The notes: generated by a model from the sequence alone, not told the origin. 64,000 nucleotides of DNA from Paenibacillus koleovorans NBRC 103111 (GCF_004000845.1 NZ_BIMA01000021.1:16700-80699); one strand, 5' to 3'. Shown: positions 53,297-62,775, numbered from the stretch's first letter. Numbers and translations are program-made.

Positions 53297-53704
53297 CTGA
53301 ATAGTAAAAACATTATTGGCTGTCCTGCCCCTCGGAACATCACATTGGCTCAGCGCCTTAAGCCAATTGTAGGTCGGACGGTTACTGTGTTCCAACCCGG
53401 CTTTCCGCAGCTGACAAGAACAACAGGTAAGCTCTCCAATGTGACCACGTCCTCTTTTACAGTGGGAACAACAGTAGTGGATACCCAAACGTCCTTCTTT
53501 GTTGTCCTTAACGAGCTCGTTAAAATGACAAAGCCATTTGATTTGACGGCTACCGCAGAAGACATCGGTGAGCTTCACGGGAGACTAATCAGTGTTGGAA
53601 GAAATTTTGTCGAGTTTATCAGGATGCCAGGCCGGAAGGTACCTACTCTGTTCCCGCTAAATCAGTTTACTGAAGTCGTTTGCGAAAGCGAAGATGAGGA
53701 GTAG
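53297..53704 (+). CDS. Small protein of unknown function, CTG start
   Basis: About 135 aa, not recognised. Two similar beta-rich halves are visible (LKPIVGRTVTVFQPGFPQLTRTTGKLSNV and IGELHGRLISVGRNFVEFIRMPGRK), suggesting Sm-like small barrels as in some spore or exopolymer-related proteins. The frame is open with sensible residues upstream of TTG 53345, and CTG 53297 has GGGGGAG 5 nt before it, so CTG is the likely start. The C-terminus is acidic (ESEDEE). It is followed by a hairpin. Confidence 0.6.
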   Translation: MNSKNIIGCPAPRNITLAQRLKPIVGRTVTVFQPGFPQLTRTTGKLSNVTTSSFTVGTTVVDTQTSFFVVLNELVKMTKPFDLTATAEDIGELHGRLISVGRNFVEFIRMPGRKVPTLFPLNQFTEVVCESEDEE

Positions 53705-53748
53705 GAACAGCGAACGACCCGCAAGTAACGGGTACGATAGCTTAGCTC

Positions 53749-56532
53749 TTATAGTCGGCAGCCGGCTAACCGGCTGCCGTTGTCATTGAAGTAACGGACA
53801 GAGCCCTCCGACAACTCCAAGAAGGTAACTCGAATGTCCAGGTGTCCCTCTATACCCGTGAGGTCAATTGTTTCTAGCTCGGCGTTGAATGCGACATGAT
53901 CGCAGCCGTTCACGGTAACCGAGGCGATCGTTCTCTTGTTCGGCGTCCTTAGTCTTAAGCTTAACCTGGAGATAGGATCGCGGGCAGGAACATCGAGCGA
54001 AACGATCACATAGTTGTCGGACAGGAAGGACTCGATCTTATAGCTAATCGGGCCGAATAGAGTCGGTGCATCCGCCACCCGGATCGACTTGCCATGCTCC
54101 AACCATCCCCGTGGAGTGGAGTGCGCAAGACGAAGCTCTGACGGCAGCCCCTCACGGTCCGTCGTCTCTGTAAGAAGCATCAGACGCAGCAATTTCAGGA
54201 ATAAGCTGTTATTAGCACCATTCGGAGGGAGATAGAACGAGCGATAATATTCCCCTGGATATACGCCCACTGTATCGCCTTCCCCAGCAATGTACGTATC
54301 TCGGGTCATCCCGTGTGCAAGCTTCCCGTACAAAGCCAACACCAGCCGATCCGCATCATCCATCTGAGCAGCAAGCTCGGCATAGCTGAGCCCGTATACG
54401 TTGTCTACGCCGGTTGTTTTATAGCCGGCCAATCCGCCATGCTTGTAGGCGCCGACCTCTGTCGGGTAATAGTTGAACCGGATCATGCCGAGCAGCCACG
54501 AGCCATGCTGCTGCAAGTAACGGTAAGCTCGGCTCATGCGCGGACTATCATAGTCGTACAGGCCGGATACGAGCGCATAGGGCATACAGATGTTCCAATA
54601 AGAGCCGAGCGTCGTGGCTGTAATCGGATCGAACACCAGAGGGTCGGGACTGGGTACCGTTGTAGGAATGAACAACGTCCCGTCCGCCTGTTCCACCTCT
54701 GACTGCTCGGTGACGTCTAGCAGCGCTTGCTTGAACTTGGAAGCCCATTCCAGACAAGCTTCTTGCAAAGCATGGTCCCCAGTAAGCCCCCACAGCTTGC
54801 CGATATCGCGCAGGCCTCTCCATACGACGGCTTGCTGGTGGAGATAGTAGGCCTTCTCTTGAATGTCGCCGGAATATACTTGCGGATAGACAAGACCGAG
54901 CGGATCGGTCTGCAGCTGCTCGATGGTGTCTGAACAGTACTGCTCATATTGGTCCCGGTGTTCAGTCAATAATGAAGTATCCTTCGTCATGTAGTAATAT
55001 TGCGCTGTATGGGTGAGTTTCTCGCCCCTCTCCCAGTTCGGATACGGCCGATTAGGCTTCCACATGTCTAATAAAGCTTCGAGACAAGCCCTTTGGCGGT
55101 CAAGATAGCCGTACATACCCAAGGTAACGGCCATATCGCTGCTCTCGGGCTGGTAGAAGGTCTCGTAGGCATTCCCGGAGCTATATCGCCAACCCAAGTA
55201 AAGATTCTGAATGAGCAAGTTTCGCTTGGCGTTCATGATAGGCGCTTCCGGCACGTCAAACACGGCTCCTTGGTCCAATAAACCTTTCCAATAGCCGATC
55301 AGATCAGCCTTCGCTGCCTCATATTTCTCCTCATTTATGTCAAAATGTTCGCAGGGTGCCGGATCATTCAACCGAGCGAGGTAGATGACGTGGTCTTCAG
55401 TATCGGTGAAATCTTGGGCAAACGTTAATGTAAATTCGTTATAGGAAGCACCGTCGCCAAATAGAACATGAGTGTGCTCTCCCGAAACAAGCTTGCCGCC
55501 GCTCAACGTGATCCCTTCATCGCTTAGTTGGCAATGGACGGAAGTTTCCGTCTGAGCGGAGCCATTCTTGCATACATGGATGCGAATAAAGCTTACTAGT
55601 GAAGAAGTTTCCGCTATGGTATGGGCGAACGACTCCTGACGATACAGTACGCCATTGGAATCCGTATATTCAGTCGTCAAGACAGGCCAGTAGCCCTCTT
55701 CAAGAAAAGGACCGTTCAGCCTGCTGAGGGATTTTCCGTACCGCTCCACTCCACCGGAATGTCCGACAAGAATGGTGAGCTTACTGCGGTTATAGTAGTT
55801 CGAGATGATCTGGCTGCCGTCCGCCACATGAAGCGCGACAGGACCGCCTCCGCTTAAACTGGCTGGGGTCCCGAAAGGAATATAGTACATGCCGGATTCC
55901 GTCAGCATCGTCCCGCAGTGCATCAAAGGCTTCAAGTAGCCTCGAATGTTCTCGTATGTAGGGCCTTCAGGCAACGCCATCAGCTGCTCGCCCCACACAT
56001 CGGTCCCTTGGCTTAACGCCCAGCTCACGCTATCCTCGTAGCCTTCCTCCAGCAGCATCGACGGCTCAGTTATCGGTGGGGCGCCTTCCCATGGCTTGAA
56101 GACGATCTCCAATGCCATGCTCCCGTCCACCGGTTTGTATTGGACATACCCTTGACTCTGGGTTCCCCTGCTGTTGCGTTCCCCCCGCGCCACGGCCCCC
56201 TTGCTCAACCCTGGAGCCCCGGAGCCGACTCGGATACAGTAGGTCTGGTTCATCTCCACGAAGACCGGACTCGTGAACGCGACCGTCCTCTTCCCCGTGC
56301 TCCCAGGCGGCAGCATGCCGGACGCGAGTATGTTTCCTCCGTACAGATCATCCGTGATGAGATCGATTCGGACTGAATCGTTGTTGGCCTCCGTCAGCCA
56401 GATTGACACTTCATGAATGCCGACGTCATGTGCAGGGAAGCTTTGCCCGGCCACGGATTTTCCCCAGATTTCACTGAACGTTTCTTCCATTCCGGGGTTG
56501 GAAAAAACAATGGATTCGGTCTGATTTTCCAT
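53749..56532 (-). CDS. Large putative six-hairpin glycosidase-like protein
   Basis: A 927-aa protein; I do not recognise a specific GH family. A jelly-roll-like N-terminal region (about 1-155) is followed by a beta-rich region. A helical catalytic-like domain (about 420-790) has aromatic motifs (LYLGWRYSSGNAYETFYQPESSD, ATTLGSYWNICMPYAL, VYPGEYYRSFYLPPNGANNS), and a beta C-terminal domain closes the protein, as in alpha-L-rhamnosidase-like enzymes. No signal peptide is seen, so it would act on imported oligosaccharides. ATG 56532 is chosen since AAGGAA lies 9 nt upstream. It is read away from the AraC gene at its 5' side, in the same direction as that gene. Confidence 0.6.
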   Translation of the reverse strand: MENQTESIVFSNPGMEETFSEIWGKSVAGQSFPAHDVGIHEVSIWLTEANNDSVRIDLITDDLYGGNILASGMLPPGSTGKRTVAFTSPVFVEMNQTYCIRVGSGAPGLSKGAVARGERNSRGTQSQGYVQYKPVDGSMALEIVFKPWEGAPPITEPSMLLEEGYEDSVSWALSQGTDVWGEQLMALPEGPTYENIRGYLKPLMHCGTMLTESGMYYIPFGTPASLSGGGPVALHVADGSQIISNYYNRSKLTILVGHSGGVERYGKSLSRLNGPFLEEGYWPVLTTEYTDSNGVLYRQESFAHTIAETSSLVSFIRIHVCKNGSAQTETSVHCQLSDEGITLSGGKLVSGEHTHVLFGDGASYNEFTLTFAQDFTDTEDHVIYLARLNDPAPCEHFDINEEKYEAAKADLIGYWKGLLDQGAVFDVPEAPIMNAKRNLLIQNLYLGWRYSSGNAYETFYQPESSDMAVTLGMYGYLDRQRACLEALLDMWKPNRPYPNWERGEKLTHTAQYYYMTKDTSLLTEHRDQYEQYCSDTIEQLQTDPLGLVYPQVYSGDIQEKAYYLHQQAVVWRGLRDIGKLWGLTGDHALQEACLEWASKFKQALLDVTEQSEVEQADGTLFIPTTVPSPDPLVFDPITATTLGSYWNICMPYALVSGLYDYDSPRMSRAYRYLQQHGSWLLGMIRFNYYPTEVGAYKHGGLAGYKTTGVDNVYGLSYAELAAQMDDADRLVLALYGKLAHGMTRDTYIAGEGDTVGVYPGEYYRSFYLPPNGANNSLFLKLLRLMLLTETTDREGLPSELRLAHSTPRGWLEHGKSIRVADAPTLFGPISYKIESFLSDNYVIVSLDVPARDPISRLSLRLRTPNKRTIASVTVNGCDHVAFNAELETIDLTGIEGHLDIRVTFLELSEGSVRYFNDNGSRLAGCRL
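53756..53779 (+). terminator. Hairpin at convergent gene ends
   Basis: Perfect 10-bp stem CGGCAGCCGG / CCGGCTGCCG with a CTAA loop. It lies within the last codons of the minus-strand 927-aa gene and could terminate the small + gene. Confidence 0.5.
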
Positions 56533-56741
56533 GGAGGTCACTTCCTTAATAGGTTAGGGCAACTATATCATAGGACACCGTGTTTGAGTATGGGATTATT
56601 TACGGGTTTATGGATCTAACCGCATCGAGGTTTATTTGACGAAGAAGAACTTGACATTTGCATGAGAAGAAGTCATCAGAACGAATGATAGATACTGAGG
56701 AAGGAAGGGCTAATTGTAATGGTTTTGATAAATTCTTTGCA

Positions 56742-57626
56742 TTAGCCCAGGGAAGCGGGCGTTGCGGCTTTCATTTTGAACGCACTGGGAGTCATGCCCA
56801 CCTCTTTCTTAAAGACGCGAGAGAACGTGCGGAAGGACTCGAAGCCCGACTCGACCGAGATGTTATAAACCGACATGTCCGTCGTAAGCAACAGGCTTGA
56901 GGCTCTTCTGATTCTCAGCGTATGTAGATAATCCAAGAAATGCGTTTGCAGCTCTCTTTGAAACAAACGGCTGATAGAAGCGGAACTAACGTTGAATTTT
57001 TTGGCCAAGCTTTCTTGGGTCAGCGAATTCAAATAATTCGTATGCACGTATTGAATAATCTCCCAAATCAAATTCTTCGTCGAAGGATTGGAATCATGGA
57101 AAGGTTGAAGGTCGGTTTGGGACTGGCAACGGGCGAAGATCACCAGCGCTTCGATCACTTTGGATCGGATAATGCTGTTCTTGCCTATCTTAGAATCTTC
57201 ATATTCGGAGAATAGCGTCTTGCAGATCTTGACCATTTCCTGAGCGTCCGCATCAACCAGTCGCACGTTGGAGGGAAGCTGATTGCCGGTCTGTAAAATC
57301 AGTTGTCCGAATTCCGCATCCAGCTTGGAGTCGAAAATCAGGTTGATATCGAACATCAGGCAATAAAGATGTAACGGAGCGTCTTTACTGCTAAGGATGT
57401 GATGGATGTGATGTGGCAACAGCAGACTGACGGATCCCTCTCTCAATTCATGGGTAATGCCGTTAAGCGTTTCGGTGCCTCTGCCCTTCGCCACGTAAGA
57501 AAGCTCCAGATAGTCGTGATGGTGGAGCGGGATTTCGTTCCGGACGATATTGGACAAGCAATAAAAAGGCAATTTACCGTTCTTGGCATGCGCTGCAGAA
57601 TCCCCATACTCTAAATATACGGTCAT
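56742..57626 (-). CDS. AraC-family regulator with cupin domain (second module)
   Basis: A 294-aa AraC-type protein, paralogous to the regulator at 10.4-11.3 kb: IPLHHHDYLELSYVAKGRG and LLLPHHIHHI in the cupin, and ESGFESFRTFSRVFKKEVGMTPSAF at the C-terminal DNA-binding domain. ATG 57626 behind GGAGG (7-nt spacing) is chosen over an upstream in-frame codon at 57689. It is divergent from the DegT aminotransferase and ceramidase-like genes and is their likely regulator. Its stop codon lies in the arm of an inverted repeat (GGGCTAAT / ATTAGCCC, 56707-56748). Confidence 0.88.
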   Translation of the reverse strand: MTVYLEYGDSAAHAKNGKLPFYCLSNIVRNEIPLHHHDYLELSYVAKGRGTETLNGITHELREGSVSLLLPHHIHHILSSKDAPLHLYCLMFDINLIFDSKLDAEFGQLILQTGNQLPSNVRLVDADAQEMVKICKTLFSEYEDSKIGKNSIIRSKVIEALVIFARCQSQTDLQPFHDSNPSTKNLIWEIIQYVHTNYLNSLTQESLAKKFNVSSASISRLFQRELQTHFLDYLHTLRIRRASSLLLTTDMSVYNISVESGFESFRTFSRVFKKEVGMTPSAFKMKAATPASLG

Positions 57627-57865
57627 CCTGTAACCTCCGGACATTCGGTTAATCACTTTGCAAACGAACTTCTTTAGTAGAGAGCTCACCTACTCATAGT
57701 ATCGCGTTCCCGCCCGGGGTTCAATAAGTTCGTTGAAAACGGGTTTCTGTCTGTTTTCTGAAAAAGTTGACTCATGTCGCCGCATCAGATCCTGTATCAT
57801 TCTAGATAATCTGGGCTCGAACTTCAAGCTTACCAGACGATGAAGATCGGAGAGGATGAAGCTAA

Positions 57866-59074
57866 ATGAGTTTAGCGATCAACGGAGGAAGTCCGGTCAG
57901 GACTAAAGGTTTCGCGAGGTGGCCGGTGTTCGGCGAATTGGAAGAGCAGTATGTATTGCGCGTGCTTCGCTCGGGCAAATGGGGCGGCGTAGGCGGTACC
58001 TGGACTGGAGAAGAGCCGTTTATTCCGCAATTCGAACGGGAATTCGCGAAGCTGCAGGATGCCCGATATGGCGTGAGCTGCGTCAACGGAACGGTAGCGC
58101 TTACCGTAGCCCTGCAAGCTGCCGGCGTCAAACCCGGAGATGAAGTGATCGTTCCTCCTTATACTTTCATAGCGACCGCGACGGCCGCGCTTGCTTTTGG
58201 AGCGATTCCGGTGTTCGCGGACATCGAAGAAGATACGCTACTGATCGATCCGAACCAAGTAGAGAACGCGATTACGCCGAAAACCAAGGCGATCATCGCC
58301 GTTCACGTTGCCGGAGCGCCGGCGAACATGACGCGGTTATTGGAGATTGCCCGCAAGCATAATCTCGCATTGATCGAAGACGCGGCGCAAGCCGTCGGCG
58401 CCCAATGGGAAGGCAAGGGAGTAGGCGCCATAGGCGATTTGGGGACATTCAGCTTCCAATCCAGCAAGAATTTGAATGCCGGCGAAGGAGGCATCGTGCT
58501 TACTAACGACAAATCGATGTGGACCGAAGCCTGGTCCATTTGCAACGTGGGACGCATCCCCAAAGGCGATTGGTACCAACACGAGGTGTTGGGACAGAAT
58601 TACCGCATCACCGATATTCAAGCCGCACTTCTATTGGCGCAAATGACCCGTCTTGAAGCGCAAATGCAACAGCGGGAGTCGAACGTGGCTGTGCTCAATA
58701 AACTGCTATGCGGCGTGGACGGCGTTTCCTTGCTGAAGCTGGATTCACGGATTACCAGACATGCGAATCACGTATATTTATTTAAGCTGGCGCCCGAATT
58801 GGCGCAAAAAGTCGATAAAAGCGATTTTATCCGAAAAGTCGCGGCGGAAGGCATTCCGTTATTCGCTGGCTACGTGCCTTTGAACCGTACGAATACCGTT
58901 CTGAAGGCGACCAAAGAATGGCTCGGCGAAGAGCGGGAATACGATTGTCCCGTCTGCGAACGGTTATGCGCCTCGGAAGCGCTTATGCTCAGCCAGACAG
59001 TGCTTCTCTCCGAAGAAGAAGCTATGACCGATGTCGCCGAAGCTCTGGACAAAGTGATCCGTTCTTATGACTGA
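57866..59074 (+). CDS. DegT/DnrJ/EryC1/StrS-family PLP aminotransferase (second copy)
   Basis: A 402-aa PLP enzyme. VNGTVALTVALQAAGVKPGDEVIVPPYTF (phosphate and substrate binding), LIEDAAQAVGA and the PLP Lys in FSFQSSKNLNAGEGG are all present. It starts at ATG 57866 behind GGAGAGG. It overlaps the ceramidase-like gene by 8 bp, so the two are translationally coupled and should serve the same substrate pathway. The likely substrate is a keto or amino sugar. Confidence 0.87.
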   Translation: MSLAINGGSPVRTKGFARWPVFGELEEQYVLRVLRSGKWGGVGGTWTGEEPFIPQFEREFAKLQDARYGVSCVNGTVALTVALQAAGVKPGDEVIVPPYTFIATATAALAFGAIPVFADIEEDTLLIDPNQVENAITPKTKAIIAVHVAGAPANMTRLLEIARKHNLALIEDAAQAVGAQWEGKGVGAIGDLGTFSFQSSKNLNAGEGGIVLTNDKSMWTEAWSICNVGRIPKGDWYQHEVLGQNYRITDIQAALLLAQMTRLEAQMQQRESNVAVLNKLLCGVDGVSLLKLDSRITRHANHVYLFKLAPELAQKVDKSDFIRKVAAEGIPLFAGYVPLNRTNTVLKATKEWLGEEREYDCPVCERLCASEALMLSQTVLLSEEEAMTDVAEALDKVIRSYD

Positions 59075-60371
59075 GACGCTACTGCTAGGGACGGCCAAAG
59101 TCAATATTACGCCCAGCTTTCCTGTCCCGCTGGCTGGTTTCGCTTCCAGACAGGGGATGGGGGCTTTCGAAGGCGTGTCGCATCCGCTATATGCAAGAGT
59201 ATTTTGTTTGCAGCATCGGGGCGGAAACGGGGAGACAACGTCAGCCGCGATAATCAGTGCGGATTTGCTCTGGTGGGGGAACCAGATGATCGCAGAGCTA
59301 AAGCGACGGATCCGTGAAATATGGCCGGCGGACGAAATTATTCTTCACGCGACGCACACGCATTCGGGACCGCAAGTCTGGGACGGCTTTTCCCGGTATG
59401 GCGGCGCTTTTGACCCGTTATACGTCGAAGAGTTATCGGTCAAGGTTACGGAGGGTATCGATGTCGCGATCCGAAATATGGAGGGCGTATATGCGGAACA
59501 CGGCCTTGGGGAGTGCGAGATAGCGATGAACCGTCGTCAGCGGGCCGAGGGTCAAGTGCAGATCGGCATGAATCCCACAGGTCCGGCAGACCGGGAATTG
59601 ACCGTAATTCGTTATCGTAACTACGCCGGACGGGTCAAAGGCGTACTAGTTCACTATGCTTGCCATCCGGTCGTCACGATGGAAAATTCGGTTTCTTCCG
59701 AGTTTACCGGCGTCGCGATGGAGACGCTGGAACAGGCAATAGGTGGCGGAGGCGCCGTTTGCGCGTATTTGCAAGGCACTTGCGGAGATATCAACCCCTG
59801 TGAAAGAGGGGGCGGCGATGCAACGGTCGTAAAACTCGGACGGCAATTGGCGAGCGACGTTCAACGCGTATTGGATGCGCCGATGAAGCGCCTATCCGCA
59901 TCCGCCCTTCTTTCCCGGGCTTGGCAAATCGAGCTTCCCTTACAAGCGATGCCAGAGCGTGCCTATCTGGAATCCTTGCAATCCAATCCCGGCGCGATGG
60001 GGGAGTGGAGCGGAAAGCTGTTGGCTGGTTTCGATTCCTTAAAGAATTACTTGCCCTTATCGGTGACGACGTTGCGTCTCGCGGAAGGAATCGCCTTGCT
60101 GGCGATGAATGCCGAAGTCGTGACGGAATACGGCCTGTTCCTGAAGTCCTTATCCGAAGGCAGGGTTCTCCCGCTGGGCTATTGTGACGGCATGATCGGC
60201 TACATTACGACGGCTCAGCAACTGGTCGAAGGCGGTTACGAGCCGATTGGTTCCACGATTTATTTCGGCATGCCCGCACCTTTCCATTCGACCGCTGAAC
60301 AAACCTTGCGTGATGCGATGCTAAGGATGGTCAACGATATCTATGTTCCGGATACGAATACCGGCTCTTAG
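59067..60371 (+). CDS. Ceramidase-like hydrolase, cytosolic (fourth copy)
   Basis: A 434-aa neutral ceramidase N-terminal-domain family protein. It opens with LGTAKVNITPSFPVPLAGFASR, has the zinc-site motif HATHTHSGPQVW (about residue 95), HYACHPVVTMENSVSSEFTG and LQGTCGDINPCE, and the C-terminal CDGMIGYITTAQQLVEGGYE. No signal peptide. It starts at ATG 59067 inside the end of the aminotransferase gene. The coupling with DegT is the strongest context clue to the function of the family: deacylation of an amide or amino compound that DegT makes or uses. Confidence 0.8.
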   Translation: MTETLLLGTAKVNITPSFPVPLAGFASRQGMGAFEGVSHPLYARVFCLQHRGGNGETTSAAIISADLLWWGNQMIAELKRRIREIWPADEIILHATHTHSGPQVWDGFSRYGGAFDPLYVEELSVKVTEGIDVAIRNMEGVYAEHGLGECEIAMNRRQRAEGQVQIGMNPTGPADRELTVIRYRNYAGRVKGVLVHYACHPVVTMENSVSSEFTGVAMETLEQAIGGGGAVCAYLQGTCGDINPCERGGGDATVVKLGRQLASDVQRVLDAPMKRLSASALLSRAWQIELPLQAMPERAYLESLQSNPGAMGEWSGKLLAGFDSLKNYLPLSVTTLRLAEGIALLAMNAEVVTEYGLFLKSLSEGRVLPLGYCDGMIGYITTAQQLVEGGYEPIGSTIYFGMPAPFHSTAEQTLRDAMLRMVNDIYVPDTNTGS

Positions 60372-60469
60372 CGCGGACGGGCTCATACAGAGGCACTTTT
60401 GTTTTATTCAAAGTCTCCCAAATTAATCGTTCCACAGGAATTCTAATAGGTGACTTTAGTTTCATGACG

Positions 60470-60500
60470 AACAGGCAGCCGGCATCTTGGGCTGTCTGTT
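60470..60500 (+). terminator. Hairpin after the fourth ceramidase-like gene
   Basis: Stem AACAGGCAGCC / GGCTGTCTGTT (one G-T pair), with no T run. A plausible but weak terminator. The rest of 60372-60580 shows nothing recognisable. Confidence 0.4.
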
Positions 60501-60580
60501 GAACTATTAGGCAGTTATGTGCAATTATGACTCGCATATTTTTGCATTAGATAAGATTAGATTGAAGTGATGAACCGAGG

Positions 60581-60610
60581 TTTACAAAAAAGGGAATGAT
60601 TTGATATTAT
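60581..60610 (+). promoter_or_regulatory. Candidate promoter of the glnS leader
   Basis: TTTACA (60581-60586) and TATTAT (60605-60610) with an 18-bp spacer, just upstream of the T-box leader. Confidence 0.55.
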
Positions 60611-60616
60611 GAAGGC

Positions 60617-60906
60617 AATAATCAAACGCGATGATGAGAAGAGTAAGGGAAATTGTCCTTGCACAGAGAGCTCCGGCAGCTGAAAAGGAGTCAAGAACGT
60701 TTCCCAGAAACAAGTCTCTGAGCAGCATGTCGGAACCTTAGCCGGGGATGGCATGACGGGAGCTCCCGTTATAGAGCTAGAGTATAATCATTGCTTGCAA
60801 TGCCGTACTTGAAGAGGTTAGTATGGCGACATATTAATGAAGCTGGGGTGGCACCACGAAATTTCGTCCCCAAGACTGAAGGTCTTGGAGGTGAAATTTT
60901 TTTATT
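60617..60906 (+). ncRNA. T-box riboswitch, glutamine-specific (CAA specifier)
   Basis: A tRNA-sensing leader. The 5' part has GATGAGAAGAGTA (start of Stem I), AGAGAGCTCCGG, and a GGGAAA / TTTCCC helix. The specifier loop strand reads AGAAACAAG followed by CTCTGAGC, placing the specifier triplet CAA (Gln) at 60711-60713. The T-box sequence TGGGGTGGCACCACG is at 60844-60858. It overlaps a terminator (60859-60906: ATTTCGTCCCCAAGAC against GGTCTTGGAGGTGAAAT, then a T run). Uncharged tRNA-Gln should stabilise the antiterminator and allow glnS transcription. Confidence 0.9.
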
Positions 60907-60943
60907 TTGTAGGGCCATTTCCCGTTCATTAGGAGGAGTCGAC

Positions 60944-62623
60944 ATGAGTAACGAGAAGGAGCATGTAACCGAACATTTTCTATTGAAGTTGATTAGAGAA
61001 GAGCTGGAGCAGAACCCTTTCGGCAGGAAGATGTGCACGCGGTTTCCACCCGAGCCTAATGGCTACCTGCATATCGGAAGCGCTTATGCCATCCACACCA
61101 ATTATACAGCTGCGCAAACGTTTAACGGGACCTTCCATTTACGCTTTGACGATACGAATCCCCTAAAAGAAGACATCGAATATGTGAATGCGATCCAGGC
61201 GGACATCAAGTGGCTAGGATACGATCCGGGGGAGCACATCTACTACGGCTCGGACTATTCGGACGAAATCTATAACGCAGCGCTTCATTTGATCCGGCAG
61301 GGAAAAGCCTATGTCTGCGACCTGACACCTGAGGAGCTGAACGAATATCGAGGCACTTTGACGGAGCCGGGGCGGATCAGCCCTTACCGAAACCGCCCGG
61401 TTGAGGAAAACCTGGAGATTGTTGCGAGGATGAAGAAAGGCGACTTCCCGGCGGCCTCCAAGGTGGTTCGAGCTAAGATCGACATGGCTTCCCCCAATTT
61501 GAGCATGCGGGACCCTGTGATCTATCGGATTTTATTCGCAGAGCATTACCGGACCAAACACGACTGGTGCATCTACCCGATGTATGATTTTGCTCACCCG
61601 ATTCAAGATGCGATTGAAGGGATCACCTACTCCTTATGCTCCATCGAGTTCAAAAACAACCGTCCCTTGTACGAGTGGGTGCTGCAAGAGCTTGGGTTCC
61701 CCGAGCCGCCTCGACAAAGAGAGTTCGGCCGGTTGAACTTGACGGGGGTGGTCACGAGCAAACGCTTCTTGAGGCCAATGGTGGAAGGCGGCTATGTAGA
61801 CGGCTGGGATGATCCCAGGCTTCCCACGATCCAAGGGCTTAGGAGAAGAGGCTTTACATCGGAAAGCATCCGCAGCTTCGTCGAGGCCATCGGCAGTATT
61901 CGAACGGAGAGCACCGTAGATATTTCCCTCTTGGACCATTGCCTTAGACAGGACTTGAAGGAAAAAGCGGTTCGTGTCATGGGTGTGCTGCGGCCGCTGA
62001 AAGTAGTGATTACCAACTATCCTGAAGCGGAAGCAGAGTTTTTGTCGATCGAGAACAATAGCGAGAACGAGGCGCTGGGCAAGCGGGAGGTTCCGTTCTC
62101 TAGAACGATCTATATTGAGCGGGATGATTTTATGGAGCAGCCGCCCCCGGATTTCCACAGGCTGAGTCCAAATGTCGAGGTAAGGCTAAAAGGAGCGTAT
62201 TTCATCAGGTGTGAAGAAGTGATCAAGGACTGTGAAACAGGTGAAATCTCGGAGCTTCACTGCACCTACGACCCGCTTACGAAGAGCGGCACTGGGTTTA
62301 CAGGTCGTAAGGTGAAGGGAACGATTCATTGGGTTTCTGCGGAACACGCTGTCAAGGTTGATGTTAATCTTTATGACAAAATGTTACTTGATCAAGAAAG
62401 TTTGAAGGAGAATAATGGGAATTGGACTGAAAGGATAAATCCTGACTCGTTGGTTACCATAAAGGACGCTTTAATTGAACCTTCCGTTAAAGGTTCACTT
62501 CCGGAACAGAAATTCCAATTCTTTCGCCATGGCTACTTTTGTATAGATAACAAGTATAGAAACAACGATCGGCTTGTATTTAATCGAATCGTCCCGTTAA
62601 AAGATACTTGGAGCAAAAAATGA
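60944..62623 (+). CDS. glnS: Glutaminyl-tRNA synthetase
   Basis: A 559-aa class I aminoacyl-tRNA synthetase of normal GlnRS length. The HIGH-like motif is FPPEPNGYLHIGSAYAI (about residues 28-44), the KMSKS-like motif is VVTSKRFL, followed by GWDDPRLPTIQGLRRRGF, and the C-terminal anticodon-binding beta barrels follow. It charges tRNA-Gln directly. Most Firmicutes lack GlnRS and use GluRS plus GatCAB, so this gene is probably acquired, yet it is under a Gln-specific T-box. ATG 60944 has AGGAGGAG 5 nt upstream; upstream in-frame codons lie in the leader. Confidence 0.93.
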   Translation: MSNEKEHVTEHFLLKLIREELEQNPFGRKMCTRFPPEPNGYLHIGSAYAIHTNYTAAQTFNGTFHLRFDDTNPLKEDIEYVNAIQADIKWLGYDPGEHIYYGSDYSDEIYNAALHLIRQGKAYVCDLTPEELNEYRGTLTEPGRISPYRNRPVEENLEIVARMKKGDFPAASKVVRAKIDMASPNLSMRDPVIYRILFAEHYRTKHDWCIYPMYDFAHPIQDAIEGITYSLCSIEFKNNRPLYEWVLQELGFPEPPRQREFGRLNLTGVVTSKRFLRPMVEGGYVDGWDDPRLPTIQGLRRRGFTSESIRSFVEAIGSIRTESTVDISLLDHCLRQDLKEKAVRVMGVLRPLKVVITNYPEAEAEFLSIENNSENEALGKREVPFSRTIYIERDDFMEQPPPDFHRLSPNVEVRLKGAYFIRCEEVIKDCETGEISELHCTYDPLTKSGTGFTGRKVKGTIHWVSAEHAVKVDVNLYDKMLLDQESLKENNGNWTERINPDSLVTIKDALIEPSVKGSLPEQKFQFFRHGYFCIDNKYRNNDRLVFNRIVPLKDTWSKK

Positions 62624-62775
62624 TGTACTGCAAATAGCGAACGGTAAGAGAAGGGACTATCTGCTTAATTCTGGACGGCCCATACTAAAAAAACTTGTCA
62701 TTAAAGACACGTAGTGAACCGTCCCCAGGTTACAGGCAGGTGATTCGACTAACGGCATACTATACTTCTATGATA

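Noticed and set aside
57720..57840. Promoter TTGACT-TATCAT before the second DegT gene
   Set aside because: The spacer is about 22 bp, too long for a sigma-A promoter; nearby short inverted repeats are too weak to call.
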